Assembly: GCA_025084515.1 (NCBI GenBank)
Contig: JAJAGP010000561.1
Location: 1 to 64,000, forward strand
DNA: 64,000 bases
Direction of reading: 5' to 3'
Origin: Ancistrus triradiatus
Lineage: Eukaryota > Chordata > Actinopteri > Siluriformes > Loricariidae
A program made the position numbers and the translations under genes. Position 1 is the stretch's first letter. Every line of letters begins with the position of its first letter. Below, piece by piece: positions 1 to 12,902 of this stretch. The notes under the pieces are model-generated. The model did not search any database. It had not been told where the DNA came from and worked only from the letters and a program-made list of their open reading frames with translations.

Positions 1-560
1 AGAAAGAGTTGTTGATGCTCATCAGGCTGGAAAAGGTTACAAAACCATCTCTAAAGAGTTTGGACTCCACCAATCCACAGTCAGACAGATTGTGTACAAA
101 TGGAGGAAATTCAAGACCATTGTTACCCTCCCCAGGAGTGGTCGACCAACAAAGATCACTCCAAGAGCAAGGCGTGTAATAGTTGGTGAGGTCACAAATG
201 AGCCCAGGGTAACTTCTAAGCAACTGAAGGCCTCTCTCACATTGGCTAATGTTAATGTTCATGAGTCCACCATCAGAAGAACACTGAACAACAATGGTGT
301 GCATGGCAGGGTTGCAAGGAGAAAGCCACTGCTCTCCAAAAAGAACATTGCTGTTTGCTAAAGATTAAATGAACAAGCCCGAAGTCTATAAGAACTATTT
401 TTGAAGCAAAAATATTATATTTTGGATCAAATGAGAAGAGTCTTCTGTCTGGAGAAAGCATGGTGAAGCATGGTGGTGGTACTGTCATGATTTGCTGCTT
501 CTGTGTCATGACGGCTTGCCAGCAGTGATGGAATGATGAATTCTAGGCGGAACTTTTATT
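1..560 (+). mobile_element. Tc1-like transposon, family 1, truncated copy
   Basis: The window opens inside a Tc1/mariner transposase. Bases 1-360 read as the paired-type helix-turn-helix DNA-binding half, with the segments HQAGKGYKTISKEFGL, SGRPTKITPRARR and the second HTH ESTIRRTLNNNGVHGR, and then hit a stop at 361. From 361 to about 560 the match to the other family-1 copies is broken by deletions and substitutions, and no intact DDE catalytic half remains. The same family recurs at 10637, 16786, 21836, 24598, 25020, 33027, 43385, 48268 and 60036. This copy is dead. Confidence 0.85.
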
Positions 561-866
561 TAGATGGAAAAGATCAGAATCCAGTGGCTGATTTGATTCA
601 CAATATCCATTTAAATTACCATAATTATTAATGTTGGATGAGATAACTGTTTAGGGGGAACATTAAGAATGGGAGAGGCCTGATATGTGCATTTGTGAGT
701 GCCTGGTTTCAGGACAAATGTGGCTCACTGCAAGACAGTGTGGTTGAACGTCCTGTAAAAACTCAGTCTCTGATGATTGTTGGTGTTGATGGTGAACACC
801 TGGTGGCCTGGTACCTGCCCCACCCCAACACACATACGTGCGTATGCACACTCACTCACTCACTCA

Positions 867-909
<43 letters not shown>

Positions 910-2700
910 CACACACACTGTTCAGTGTGTTTCAGTGCTCTGTGAGCAGAGAGTATGCTGCTTTATTGTTTATTCTACTTTTATTGAAAAGCTCAAAATG
1001 TGTATGTTAGTGTACACTGCTTTTATGTAAGTTCTGTTTGCGGAGTTTTGGCAGAATGGAGGGGCAGTGTGTGTTTATCATCAGAACAGAATGACTAGGG
1101 AAACAAACAATCCTGCTATTGATGAGCATCAAGCATAGAATATGCACGCTGTATTCAGAGCACGCAGCCAAAGAATCTGTCAAAGACTCCATTATATGGT
1201 GTCTAAACAGAGAAGGCCTCTGCTCAATGGCCTTATTAATGGCACAATGTCAAGGAGAGGCATGGCAATAATGGCAGATGATTTGGGCTTTGTGAGGTTA
1301 TCACAGGAGATCAGTTAGAACAGATGATTTGGCCTTTTGTGGATTTATCGGTGGGGATCAGAGTTTAGCGGTTTGTACGGGATCGTGGCCCGTGTGTGTA
1401 TGGCATATTGCCAGCAGGAGGTTTGTGGTGCCTGTATGCGCCTTTGTTTTTTTCCTACCTTTTCAGAGAAAGTGAAGGAACCAAAAACAGGCCACACCAA
1501 ATATTGTCGTCCCTTATTACAGACCAGCAAAAGGTGCAGGTTTAATACTGAAGAACTATTGACTGCAGCCTATAAATAGTAGATAGCTGAATATCATACT
1601 AAACTTGAAATACTGGGGTTTTACCAAGACAATTTATATACCAAGAACAAACATTTATAGAATTAAGGATAGCTGCAAAAATTCTGATTTTGTTAATAAT
1701 TCAAAAGGTGTACTTCAGGAATCGGAAAATCTGATGCAGGCTGTCATATTCAATCCTCATATCAATTCAATCATCAAATTCAGGAGCATCTCTGCAAGTA
1801 GTAAAGCTGTTAGTTAAATAGTTTAGGTATTCATTTAAACATGTTCAGTAGTGAGATGGTAATGAGAAAAACAAGCAAGAATTTCCTTGCCACTGTTGCA
1901 TACGTCTTTGGTCACTTGGGGTTCATGAACTGATGTCTGTGAAGCTGTTGTGGGAGTTGATTTAGTGTCAAAAGTGCTAAATAAAAAAAAATTCACTATT
2001 TTACAATGAAGGATCAAAATGTATTCCTTTTATTGTCTGACTTTAGTTAACAAGTCATTTAATATCTGAGAGCTCAAAAACTTTGTGCAATCTCAGTTGG
2101 CAACATAACACGGAGTCTTCTATAATGTTTGATGTGACAGAGAGCAAGGGATCTGAAACACAGAAATCAATACAGAATCTCTCCAGATTCTTGAAGGTCT
2201 TAGCTCCTCTCTTGTGGACCTGTTCTCTCTTCTTTAGGTTAACCTCCAAGCTTTGAAAGGGTTTAGGTGGGGGCCTGTATCGGCCATGTGAAATACCTGT
2301 TGGAAGATCTATCCATAAGCCAGTTCTTGACTGGAACGTTTCTCTTCTAAGCAGGTTAATTACAGCTCTCGTTGTTTTAAACTTCTTAATTATAGTCCTG
2401 GATTGGAAATTGGAATTTCTTTAGGCATTTATGTGTTTTATTAGCCTTTGCCTGTTTTATGAAGATCAAAAAACATATTTTTTCATTTGGGTAATCACTT
2501 TTCATCCTTATTGAGAATATGTTTCAGCATTATGGCCACTAAGAATTTCTAGGATTACCAATAATGAAAACAATTTAAACAATGTTTTTCTATAATCGTA
2601 TATTTCTCTTATATTTTCTGTGTGAACTATATTGATTGAGGCTGGTGAACTGCCCCATTATCTTCTTCTCTTTCTATCTATTTATGCATAACTCCTAGTC
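561..2700. other. Non-coding stretch, no gene recognised
   Basis: No exon with a plausible splice frame or known protein similarity is visible. The only clear structure is an (ACTC)n/(CA)n microsatellite at about 851-917. Short open frames here are not supported. It may be intron or 5' flank of the EF-hand gene whose exons start at 10213. Confidence 0.5.
851..917. repeat. (ACTC)n then (CA)n microsatellite
   Basis: Tetranucleotide ACTC units run directly into an uninterrupted CA tract. Confidence 0.9.
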
Positions 2701-2772
2701 TTCCTCCCTCTCTCTCTCTCTCTCTCCCTCTCTCTCCCTCTCCCTCTCTGTCTCTCTCTGTCTCTCTCTCTT
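2701..2772. repeat. (CT)n low-complexity tract
   Basis: About 70 bases of CT repeats with occasional CC and GT interruptions. Confidence 0.9.
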
Positions 2773-3459
2773 TCCTTGATTAACATTTTCTGCTAGGCTT
2801 CACACTAAAGAGCCAAACCTGTGTACTGTGAAGGCTGGGTTGAGAGGAAAAAAAGCCATCAGCCACTGGAATGGAATCAGATAAGGCTATCAGGCAGGAG
2901 GATTTAGCCTTGCGCCTTTGTGCTCCCCACCAACCCGCCTGAGCTTCCTCCCTCAATCTTACACTCCACTGCATCTTTTGTTCTCCTGTTTCTGACAGAA
3001 AGCTCCCCCAAAACACGCACACATACACAAACACACACAAACACACTGTGTCAGGCAAGCCATGAGTAAGACAAGTGACGAGCTTATTATGGAAAGGGTA
3101 CTATAGAAAAGTGACAAGAGTGTGATAGCAAGCTCCTGTTAAAATCTCCTGTGCCCAATATCAAATACACTCCCACATCCAAGATTTCAGAATACACAAA
3201 GTGTTCGAATAAGTAGCCAAAAGTGTGACCTAGCTATTTATGATCTTTATCTGGCTATGACAATCTTTATTATAATACTATAATTATGTGATTGGTTGCT
3301 GTACTGACCACATTGTGTTACATTGTGGGAAACATTGTGCAACTTGAAAAACATCTTGAGAAAAACACTGAGAAATGTGGCACAGATGTCGTACAGGTTG
3401 AATTGTGGGTGAATGTGAGAACCAGAAAGAGAACTCTTGGACCTGTTATACCATATATA
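2773..3459. other. Non-coding stretch, nothing recognised
   Basis: Unique-looking sequence with a short CA-rich piece near 3015-3045. No gene or repeat family was identified. Confidence 0.4.
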
Positions 3460-4694
3460 CAGGGGTGTGAAAAAGTGTTTGCCTCCTTCCTTTATCCTTT
3501 TTTTTGCATGTTTGTCACACTTAAGTGTTTCGGGACATCAAACCAATTTAAATATTACTCAAAGACAACACAAGTAAACACAAAATGCTGTTTTTAAATG
3601 AAGGTGTTGATTATTAACTATGGTTTATCACACCTGAGTTGACTGTCTCTAGCCACACCCAGGCCTGATTATTGCCACACCTGTTCTCAATCAGGACATC
3701 ACTTAAATAGGAGCTGCCTGACAAAGTGAAGTACTCCAAAAGATCCTTAAAAGCTACACATCATGCCGAGATCCAAAGAAATTCAGGAACAATTGAGATA
3801 GACAGTCATTGAGATCTATCAGTCTGGAAAGGGTTATAAAGCCATTTCTAAAGCTTTGGGACTCCAGTGAACCACAGTGAGAGCCATTATCCACACATGG
3901 AGAAGACATGGAACAGTGGTGAACCTTCCCAGGAGTGGCCGGCCGACCAAAACTACCCCAAGAGCGCAGCGACGACTCATCCAAGAGGTCACAAACCCCA
4001 CAACAACATCCAAAGAACTGCAGGCCTCACTTGCCTCAGATAAGGTCAGTGTTCATGCCTCAACCATAAGAACGAGACTGGGCAAAATGGCCTGCATGGC
4101 AGAGTTCCAAGACCAAAACCACTGCTGAGCTAAAAGAACATTAAAGCTCGTCTCAGTTTTTCCAGAACACATCTTGATGATCCCCAAGACTTTTGGGAAA
4201 ACATTCTGTCGACTGACGGAGACAAAAGTTGACCTCTTTGGAAGGTGTGTGTCCCATTACATCTGGTGTAAAAGTAACACAACATTTCAGAAAGAGAACA
4301 TTATAGCAGCAGTAACATATGGGGGTGGTAGTGTGATGGTCTGGGGCTGTTCTGCTGCTTCAGGACCTGGAAGACTTGCTGTGATAAATGGAACTATGAA
4401 TTCTGCTGCTACCAAAAAAATCCTGCAGGACAATGATGCAAAATACACCAGCAAGTCCACCTCTGAATGGCTGAAGGAAAACAAAATGAAGACTTTGGAG
4501 TGGCCTAGTCAAAGGTTTGGAATTTTTTTTCTCAATTAATAATAAACACCTTCATTTAAAAACTGCATTTTGTGTTTACTTGTCTTGTCTTTGACTAATA
4601 TTTAAATTGGTTTGATGTTCTGAAACACTTAATTGTGAGAAACATGCAAAAAATAGGAAATCAGGAAGGGGGAAAATACTTTCTCACGCCACTG
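3460..4694 (+). mobile_element. Tc1-like transposon, family 2, complete ends but defective
   Basis: The ends are inverted repeats of about 155 bp (3460-3618 and 4540-4694), beginning CAGGGGTGTGAAAAAG and ending with its imperfect complement in CACTG. TA dinucleotides lie on both sides (3458-3459 and 4695-4696), the target duplication expected of Tc1/mariner. The transposase starts at 3763 with MPRSKEIQ and shows the HTH, the SGRPTKTTPRAQRR linker and the GGGSVMVWGC segment. It contains in-frame stops and loses the C-terminal part after EWPSQ. At 1235 bp it is shorter than a typical 1.5-1.6 kb Tc1, consistent with an internal deletion. Confidence 0.9.
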
Positions 4695-4873
4695 TATATA
4701 TAGATATTCCAAATATCAAAAGTAATACATTTTCGATGCTGAAGGTTTGCCACTAACGGCAAAACCAAAAAAAAGTTCAGAACGTTTAGCCTAAGCATGT
4801 CACAGGTGATTGCTTTAAGACTACACAGGAAGCCGAGCTTCATTAAAATACAGTAATGAAATGTTTACCAAAT

Positions 4874-5061
4874 AGTCAAGCGAAGTAAGCTTTATTTCTA
4901 TAGCACTTTTTACAATGGAGCATCGTCTCAAAGCAGCTTTACAATTTTAGATTGTCTTCTAAATTATAAGGCCAATCCCAAATTAGGGATACAGTGAAAT
5001 GGAAAAGCTCCCTAAACATAAGGAAGTAACCTTTGGAGGACCAAGACTCAAAAAGAGACCC
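4874..5061 (-). repeat. LINE-like 3' tail repeat, copy 1
   Basis: The reverse complement matches the repeats at 7585-7718 and 22134-22337. Shared blocks are CTTTGAGACAATGCTCCATT, then AAAAGCGCTATA(T)AAATAAA, preceded by a TTTGGGATTGG block. Such AATAAA-plus-short-tandem tails are typical of fish LINE/SINE 3' ends; the exact family (L2-like) is my inference. Confidence 0.7.
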
Positions 5062-7181
5062 ATACTCCTTATCTATGGCATTAACTAATTTTGGAAGAAT
5101 TCAATGTTTTATTGTATAATACTGTCAAATGTCTAACTGCAGTGTCACACTGTTTCTTACATTAAACTTTGGCCGTACTCACACTGAACCAGGTTGCCTT
5201 GAACCGGAGCAGGTTGCCTTGAAATTGAGCTGGAGCATGATCGCCCCCCTCCCCACTCCCCTGCTGGTCTGCACTCACACTACGCTTCAAAACGCCACGC
5301 CACGCCACGCTTTCCTTTCTTTGAGGCTTTTTTTGGAGTCTTTTTGGGTGTGCGGACACACAGCCCTCTCATATGCCTTATAATAAGTATATTTATTATG
5401 CAACACACTGATTTTCAGCTTCTCGTGCTGCACATATAAGAGTTTTTACAGAGGCAGCTGACACTGGGTTCCGCACTCATGTGAACCACGCCCAAGCCCA
5501 CCCCCTCAAGTAGCCATGCTACCGTCGCCTAGTGTGAGTAACGTCCTTAAGTTCCTTCCGGTGAACAGTGTGGGTAGGTGCATTTGGCACAGAAAAAAAA
5601 TATCTTGGCATTTATTGGACAGTGCATCCTGGTGCACGGCTTCTCTTGTGATGATTGGCTGACCAGCAATAAATCAGCACCAACAAGGCTTTATGTTCTC
5701 ATTTAAGATGGCATTATATTATTCAACACAACTGCCTGCAGCTCCACTGAAAGGAATGAAATTATGTGAACGTGGATGCATCCCCTATTTCACACAGCAC
5801 AAGCCCTCACTGCAGCATATAGAGCACTACAATAAAAAAATACACAATCCAACAAGAGTTATTGTTAAATACATGTGTAATACTTGTCATTGTGATGGTA
5901 CTTAAGACATGCTATTGTGGAAACACATTTTCTGAGACTTTCAATTATTCAACCTTACCAACTAAACCAAGTTCACTTTATTTTCACTTAACAGAATATA
6001 TGTACTAGCTAGCTGTATCTATTGTTGCTTTAAATTTGTTATTCAAAACCCTTTAACGTAAAATAAACAGCCTTGAATTTGAACTAAGTTTCTACTGAAC
6101 ATGAACCTCAATCCATTATTTTTTAAAATAAATAATGCTTGTAATGTATTTTATGTGAATTCAGGTGTGTTTCTGTTTTCAGTGTTCATAATTTTAGTAA
6201 TTTTACCCTTTAATTATTGCTTATAAACAGTGAAAAAGAATAATTTAAGATGCAAAATTTAAGAATTCTGTTTTCTGGCGTATCTGTTCTTATCGCTGTT
6301 GTCCCCAGGTCTGTCAAATCTTATTACAAAAATCTTTCTCAGGTTTTTTCCTAGATGTGTCTCAGTCTTCAGTTTGTATTTCACATAGCTCTACATTTCA
6401 CACTGCATAGCAAAATCAACACTGCATTTCTCGGTTTGTTTCCAAGCTGACCTGCATTTCAAAATCATGTCAAAATCTGTACCTCGTTTCTCTGTGTTCT
6501 CGTTTGTGCAATAGTTCAGTCAGTGTAATCATTACATCCAATCAGAGAGTAAAATGCAAATGAGCATCACATTTCTGAGTTTGTTCATCCATGATATGAG
6601 GCTGCCAGGTGCAAACTATCCTCATAAACCTTGAGGCAGCTCTTAAACTCAGAATCTACATCTTGCTGATAAAGAACAAGATATGGAAACAGGAAAAAGA
6701 AAATGGAAAGTAGTCTCCAGTCATTCTCTCAGCTGAATACCAGTATGGATCAGTGCAATGATCCGAATACATCTCTTCTTTTCTCCTCCCCATTGACAAT
6801 GTCTGCTAGGACAGATTTTAAGCTAAATCCAACCGCTGCTTTGGGACTGGCCACACGACTCCGGTTCAGAGCTCAATTCAGCTATTTGCAAACAGATGTC
6901 CAACTGGGGCCAAGAGGTTTTTGATCAATCAAGCTTTAACAAGTCAATTTGACTAGATGCGAATGTAGTACTTTGCATATAAAAAGGGGGAAGTCAAGGA
7001 AGGCCCCATATTGATTAAAGGTAAGCAGATAAATGGAAGATTGAAACAGACCCCTGCAAACAAGAAGATCTGTGGACCATAGGCTCTAAATCCACACTGA
7101 TAGCAACTCCGTCATCTCCTTCTGTCTTCCCTGATGAATGGATGCATTATTCGGTGGATTATCTGACTTCTGCATGTATCC
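5062..7181. other. Non-coding stretch, nothing certain
   Basis: No exon is supported. Bases 5165-5590 start and end with similar phrases (ACTCACACTGAAC near 5169; AGTGTGAGTAAC near 5531), which hints at a decayed hAT-type non-autonomous element, but the ends are not clean. The rest looks unique and AT-rich. Confidence 0.4.
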
Positions 7182-7201
7182 ATCCATCTATCTGTCTGTC
7201 C

Positions 7202-7239
<38 letters not shown>

Positions 7240-7252
7240 TCATCTATCTATC
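7182..7252. repeat. (CTAT)n microsatellite
   Basis: Tandem ATCT/CTAT units with a few CTGT and CATC variants. Confidence 0.9.
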
Positions 7253-7503
7253 TTGGTCGAAATCTGACATCCCAGTTACCCAATGGCATTGTAATTAACT
7301 GGATCAACAACATTGTCTTTTCTACACTGTGTATCATTCCAGCAAACCGCCCTGTACGAAGTGAGTGAGTATGATAGGATGCAGTTTTTAATTCTCCCAT
7401 AGTCAGGACATAATAGAGAGAATATGATCAGCCACAATTTAAGTTAATTTAAATATGCTTTCACTGGATTGCAAAGTTAAATATTTTAAACAATTCAAGG
7501 AAT

Positions 7504-7506
<3 letters not shown>

Positions 7507-7562
<56 letters not shown>

Positions 7563-7584
7563 ATGTATATATATATATATATAT
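7507..7584. repeat. (GT)n-(AT)n compound microsatellite
   Basis: A long GT tract passes through GTAT units into an AT tract and stops where the LINE-like tail repeat begins. Confidence 0.9.
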
Positions 7585-7717
7585 GTCGCCCTAGGCTCGC
7601 TCAATTTGGGATTGGACGTAGTTATTAGGAGATAATCTAAACTTGTAAAGTTGCTTTGAGACAATGCTCCATTGTAAAAAGCGCTATATAAATAAATCTG
7701 ACTTGACTTGACTTGAC

Positions 7718-7718
<1 letters not shown>
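7585..7718 (+). repeat. LINE-like 3' tail repeat, copy 2
   Basis: Nearly identical to 22204-22337. It includes the CTTTGAGACAATGCTCCATT block, an AATAAA signal and a terminal tandem of ACTTG/TTGAC pentamers. That terminal tandem is the usual priming tail of a fish LINE or SINE. It sits between two microsatellites. Confidence 0.75.
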
Positions 7719-7749
<31 letters not shown>

Positions 7750-7751
<2 letters not shown>

Positions 7752-9193
7752 GTGGGCCAAAAAAAGTATTTAGTCAGCCACTGATTGTGCAAGTTCTCCT
7801 ACTTGATGAGAGAGAGAGGTGAGATGAGAGAGGTCTGTAATTTTCATCATAGCTACACTTCAACTATGAGAGAAATAAAATCCAGGAAATCATACTGTAG
7901 GACTTTAAAATAATTTAATTGTAAATCATGGTGGAAAATAAGTATTTGGTCACCCACAAACAAGCAAGATTTCTGGCTCTCACAGACCTGTAACTTCTCA
8001 TTTAAGAAGCTCTTCTGTCCTCCACTCGTTATCTGTATTAATGGCACCTGTTTGACCTCGTTATCTGTATAAAAGACACCTGTCCACAGCCTCAAACAGT
8101 CAGACTCCAAACTCAACCATGGCCAAGACCAAAGAGCTGTCGAAGGACAGCAGGAAGAAAATTGTAGACCTGCACAAGGCTGGGAAGAGTGAATCTACAC
8201 TAGGCAAGCAGGTTGGTGTGAATAAATCACCAGTGGGAGCAATTGTAAGAAAATGGAAGACATACAAGACCATTGATAATCTCCCTCAATCTGGGGCTCC
8301 ACGCAAGATCTCATTCCAGTGGGGTCAAAATGATCATGAGAACGGTGAGCAAAAATCCCAGAACTACACAGAGGGACCTGATGAATGACCTGCAGAGAGC
8401 TGGGACCAAAGTAACAAAGGCTACCATCAGTAACACACTACGCCGAGAGGGACTGCAGTGTCAGGTGCGCCCCCCTGCTTAAGCCAGTACATGTCCAGGC
8501 CCGTCTGAAGTTTGTCAGAGAGCATATGGATGATCCAGAAGAGGATTGGGAGAATATCATGTGGTCAGATGAAACGAAATAGAACTTTTTGGTAAAAACT
8601 TAACTCGTTGTGTTTGGAGGAAGAAGAATGCTGAGTTGCATCCCAAGAACATCATACCTACTGTGAAGCATGGGGGTGGAAACATCATGCTTTGGGGCTG
8701 TTTTTCTGCAGCATGACAATGATCCCAAACACACCGCTCTGGCAACGAAGGAGTGGCTCCGGAAAAAGCATTTCAAGGTCCTGCAGTGGCCTAGCCAGTC
8801 TCCAGACCTCAGCCCCATAGAACATTTGTGGAGGGAGTTGAAAGTCCATGTTGCCCCAAAACATCACTGCTCTAGAGGAATGGGCCATAATACCAGCTAC
8901 AGTGTGTGCCAACCTGGTGAAGACTTACAGGAAATGTTTGACCTCTGTCATTACCAACAAAGGTTATGTTACAAAGTATTGAGTTCAACCAAATTTAATG
9001 ACCAAATACTTATTTTCCACCATAACTTACATTTAAATCCTTTAAGAATCCTACAATGTGATTTCCTGGATTTTGTTTCTCATTTTGTTTCTCATAGTTG
9101 AAGTGTAGCTATGATGAAAATTACAGACCTCTCTCCTCTTTCTAAGTAGGAGAACTTGCACAATCAGTGGCTGACTGAATACTTTTTTGCCCC

Positions 9194-9197
<4 letters not shown>
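7750..9197 (+). mobile_element. Tc1-like transposon, family 3, complete ends but defective
   Basis: Long inverted terminal repeats (about 200 bp) start CAGTGGGCCAAAAAAAGTA and end with the complement TTTTTTGCCCCACTG. The transposase begins at 8119 with MAKTKELSKDSRKKIVDLHKAG and frameshifts near 8320. It resumes with TTQRDLMNDLQRAGTKVTK, later shows QHDNDPKHTALATKEW (second catalytic Asp) and SPDLSPIEHLWRELK (Glu), and is interrupted by stops. The stretch between GCFSA and QHDND is deleted. The element is flanked by a CA tract on the left and a GT tract on the right. Confidence 0.9.
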
Positions 9198-9244
<47 letters not shown>

Positions 9245-9275
9245 ATATGTATGTATGTATATGTGTATATATGTA
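9196..9275. repeat. (GT)n-(GTAT)n microsatellite
   Basis: It starts at the last base of the family-3 Tc1 element and grades into GTAT/ATAT units. Confidence 0.85.
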
Positions 9276-10212
9276 AACAAACTATGCAGAAATATAGAAA
9301 ATTCTAAATTCTCACAAACTTTCAAGTGCGACTGTATATATATTCATTTGTTCCAGAAGGCATGTCAAGAACCAAAAACGATGAGTACTGAGCAACTTTT
9401 TGTAATGTAAATTGAATGAATCCGTTCCAGACAGCAGGCATTATATGCATTAATGGAGTTGTGTTGTACAGGTGCTCTCTCATTTACAATGGGTAAATGT
9501 TTTGACAAATCCATCGTAAGCTAAATATATCTTGAAACTATGAGTTTAACGAGTGTTTGAAAGGCGCTCTTTACTTAATAAATATGGAAAGGATACTATG
9601 ATAAGTAATGATAAAAATGCTAATGTTTAAAATACTTACATTAACCTTCAGAATGCCAAAGCTTATTTTATTACAAAGTGTTGCAAAATCTCATGTAGTT
9701 TTGTGAGTAATGGATTGAAAGTCAAAAGTAAAAAGCAACACTTGCTGTATTGGTGAAGTCTGGGTGGTAGCATAGCTGCTAATGCTAACTGCAGTCTATC
9801 TGTGTCTTCTGGAGCATTAAGTTCCTGTTTCCCTTTCAGCTGGCAGTCAATAAAAGCATTATTAAGACTCATGGAAACCTTTGCACTAAGAATACAGTAC
9901 TGTTGATGTAAAAATAAAGAAAAACACGATGAAAACAGAAGAGATTTTCTCTGAGAAACTGCTATTGAGACTGAATTCATCGAGTTCCCAGGTGGTCGAG
10001 AACCGAGGCACCACTGTATATGCGTATGCTTTTAAAATGGTAAAATAAATGTTTGTTGTGATGTAAAAATGACAGTATTGTGGCTACAATGATTCAAAGA
10101 ATGCATGATGTATGGCTGGTGAAACTATAACATGACTGAGTGACTTAGTACTGTCTTTCTTCTTTCTTTCTTTTTTTGTTTTGTCTCTTATATATCTATA
10201 TTTTCCTTGCAG
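9276..10212. other. Non-coding stretch before the first recognised EF-hand exon
   Basis: No exon was recognised. The phrase GAGAACCGAGGCACCACTGTA near 9999-10019 resembles the end of a Tc1-type MITE, but a matching opposite end near 9466 is only weakly similar. The final 60 bases carry a pyrimidine tract leading to the acceptor at 10211-10212. Confidence 0.4.
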
Positions 10213-12870
10213 TTGATTTCTTGGCAACATACTGCATCATCAGTCCAGAGAAGCTTACAGCATACAAACGTTCTTTTGAAGCTGTACGTAACAAACACAT
10301 CGTGCACTTTTTACTCATGATGGCAGTTATTCTGAGATGATATACAGCAATGATGAGAAGTTAATTACAATTAATGTAGCAAATGGTCTCATGGTAGTAA
10401 AAAGAAGAAAAACAGAAATAAATACATTACAAATGTAACTGTATCTGCAGGTGGACAGTGATGGCGATGGCTATCTAACCTGTTTTCAAGTTCTCTTGGC
10501 TCTGAAGGAGGTCATCCCTCCAGAAATGCTTACTGAGGAAGAAGAAATCTATGTGTACAGGGTCAGTACCTTATTCCACCCAGTGGAAGTATGGTTAGTT
10601 TTATTTGATTATGGCATATCTTTTTAAAGGGACCTACAGTGGTGCATGAAGGTTTGTGAACCCTTTAGAAGTTTATATATTTCTGCATAAATATGACCTA
10701 AAACCATCAGATTTTCTAAAAGTAGATAAAGAGAACCCAGTTAAATAAATGAGACAAAAATATCATACTTGATCATTTATTTATTGAGGAAAATGCTCCT
10801 ATATTACATATTAGTGAGTGGCAAAAGTATGTGAGCCTCTGCTTTCAGTATCTGGTGTGACCCCCTTGTGCAGCAATAACTGCAGCTAAACGTTTCCTGT
10901 AGCTGTTGGTCAGTCCTGCACACCGGCTTGGAGGAATTTTAGCCCATTCCTCCGTACAGAACAGCTTCAGCTCTGGGATGTTGGTGGGTTTCCTCACATT
11001 AGCTGCTCGCTTCAGCTCCTTCCACAACATTTCCATTGGATTCAGGTCAGGACTTTGACTTGACCATTCCAAAACATGAACCTTATTCTTCTGTAACCAT
11101 TCAACCACATAACGCTTTTCTTTTAAACCAAAAAGTTCTTTTTTGGTCTCATCCATCCACAAAACATTCCTCCAATAGCCTTCTGGCTCGTCCACATGAT
11201 CTTTAGCAAACTGCAGACGAGCAGCAATGTTCTTTTTGGAGAGCAGTGGCTTTCTCCTTGCAGCCCTGCCATGCACACCATTGTTGTTCAGTGTTCTTCT
11301 GTGTTCTTCTGATGGTGGACTCATGAACATTAACATTAAGCCAATGTGAGAGAGGCCTTCAGTTGCTTAGAAGTTACCCTGGGCTCCTTTGTCCCTCACC
11401 ACTATTACACACACCTTGCTCTTGGAGTGATCTTTGCTGGTCGGCCACTCCTGGGGAGGGTAACAATGGTCTTGGAGTTTCCTCCATTTGTACACAATCT
11501 GTCTGACTGTGGATTGGTGGAGTCCAAAACTCTTTAGAGATGGTTTTGTAACCTTTTCCAGCCTGATGAGCATCAACAACTCTTTTTCTGAGGTCCTCAG
11601 AAATCTCCTTTGTTCGTACCATGATACACTTCCCACAAACATGTGTTATGAAGAGCAAGACTTTGATAGATCCCTGTTCTTTAAATAAAACAGGGTGCCC
11701 CTCTCACACCTGATTGGCATCCCATTGATTGAAACACCTGACTCTAATTTCACCTTCAAATTAACTGCTAATCCTAGAGGGTCACATACTTTTGCTTTTC
11801 CTGTTGTTGTAGTATGTTTTCCCTCATAACTTTTGAGGACAATGAAATACTTTGATACTATGTTTTGTGACGTCTCTCTGTTTTAAATGCTTTGAATATA
11901 TCGTAGCTCATGCTACTCATCTATTATACCATGAATAAATTTTCTCTTGTTATGAAATTATACTGTACTGTATATACTGTATAGATATAAAAATGTACCT
12001 CTTGTTAATATTGTTCCTACTGGACTGCCATTTCCTTTTTTGGTTTGTCTGTGCCACTGGAGATGGCTGTGATAACCCATAATACACTCCGTAAGCTTAA
12101 AAACCTTGAAGTGAATTTTTGTAAACTGTTATCCTAAAATACACAAAATGATCTTTTATTCTCATCTCTTATTCTTTATGTCTCAGATTTTGGAGCTGGT
12201 TGATTACAGAGTGACAGCGGGTCTAACTGACCTGCGGCTGTTTGCTGTTGTCGCAAGTCTGGCACAGAAAATAGCTACACTAGAGTGAGTACTGGCCACC
12301 CATTCACATACTGATACCCAAGATGCTCAGAAGAGCTATCACTGACCCCCTATGAATAAGAAAATATCTTAGTGTTTGTGCATGTCTACGTATGAAATGC
12401 AGAGAGCATGGCTGGTTGTCTCTCCCATAGTGTTTGTGTCTTAGCAGATTCAGGCACACTTACACTCACTCTTATTATAAATCATGAACTTGTACATGTT
12501 TATTTTCACATGGCAATTCACTCAGTCCTTAGTGGCTAATCAGTGTGAAAACCCGAAGCATGTACATTAGAGTGCTGGCGTTTGGGTCGACACGCCCTCA
12601 GTCTTTGTTACAGCCCATATGCCAGAGATTCCCACAGACAGGCTCTTTCTTTAGCTTCAGACTTTATGGGCCTTTAGCTGCCCTGGTTCAATGCTAGGGC
12701 TAAGTAAGGGTCATGTGTATCATTCTGTGGGTGAACATCACCAAGTGTCATTGACCTGAGGTGTTAATAAAAGTGTATGCATTCAGAATGAAAAAATTGA
12801 ATTAGAAAATGAGTCGGTGATTAAGAACGCCTCCTGCATGAATGTGATGCATGTGTGCATTTGTGGACAC

Positions 12871-12902
<32 letters not shown>

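Noticed and set aside
5165..5590. Possible hAT-type non-autonomous element
   Set aside because: Only weak similarity between the two ends and no 8-bp duplication found; left as a remark.
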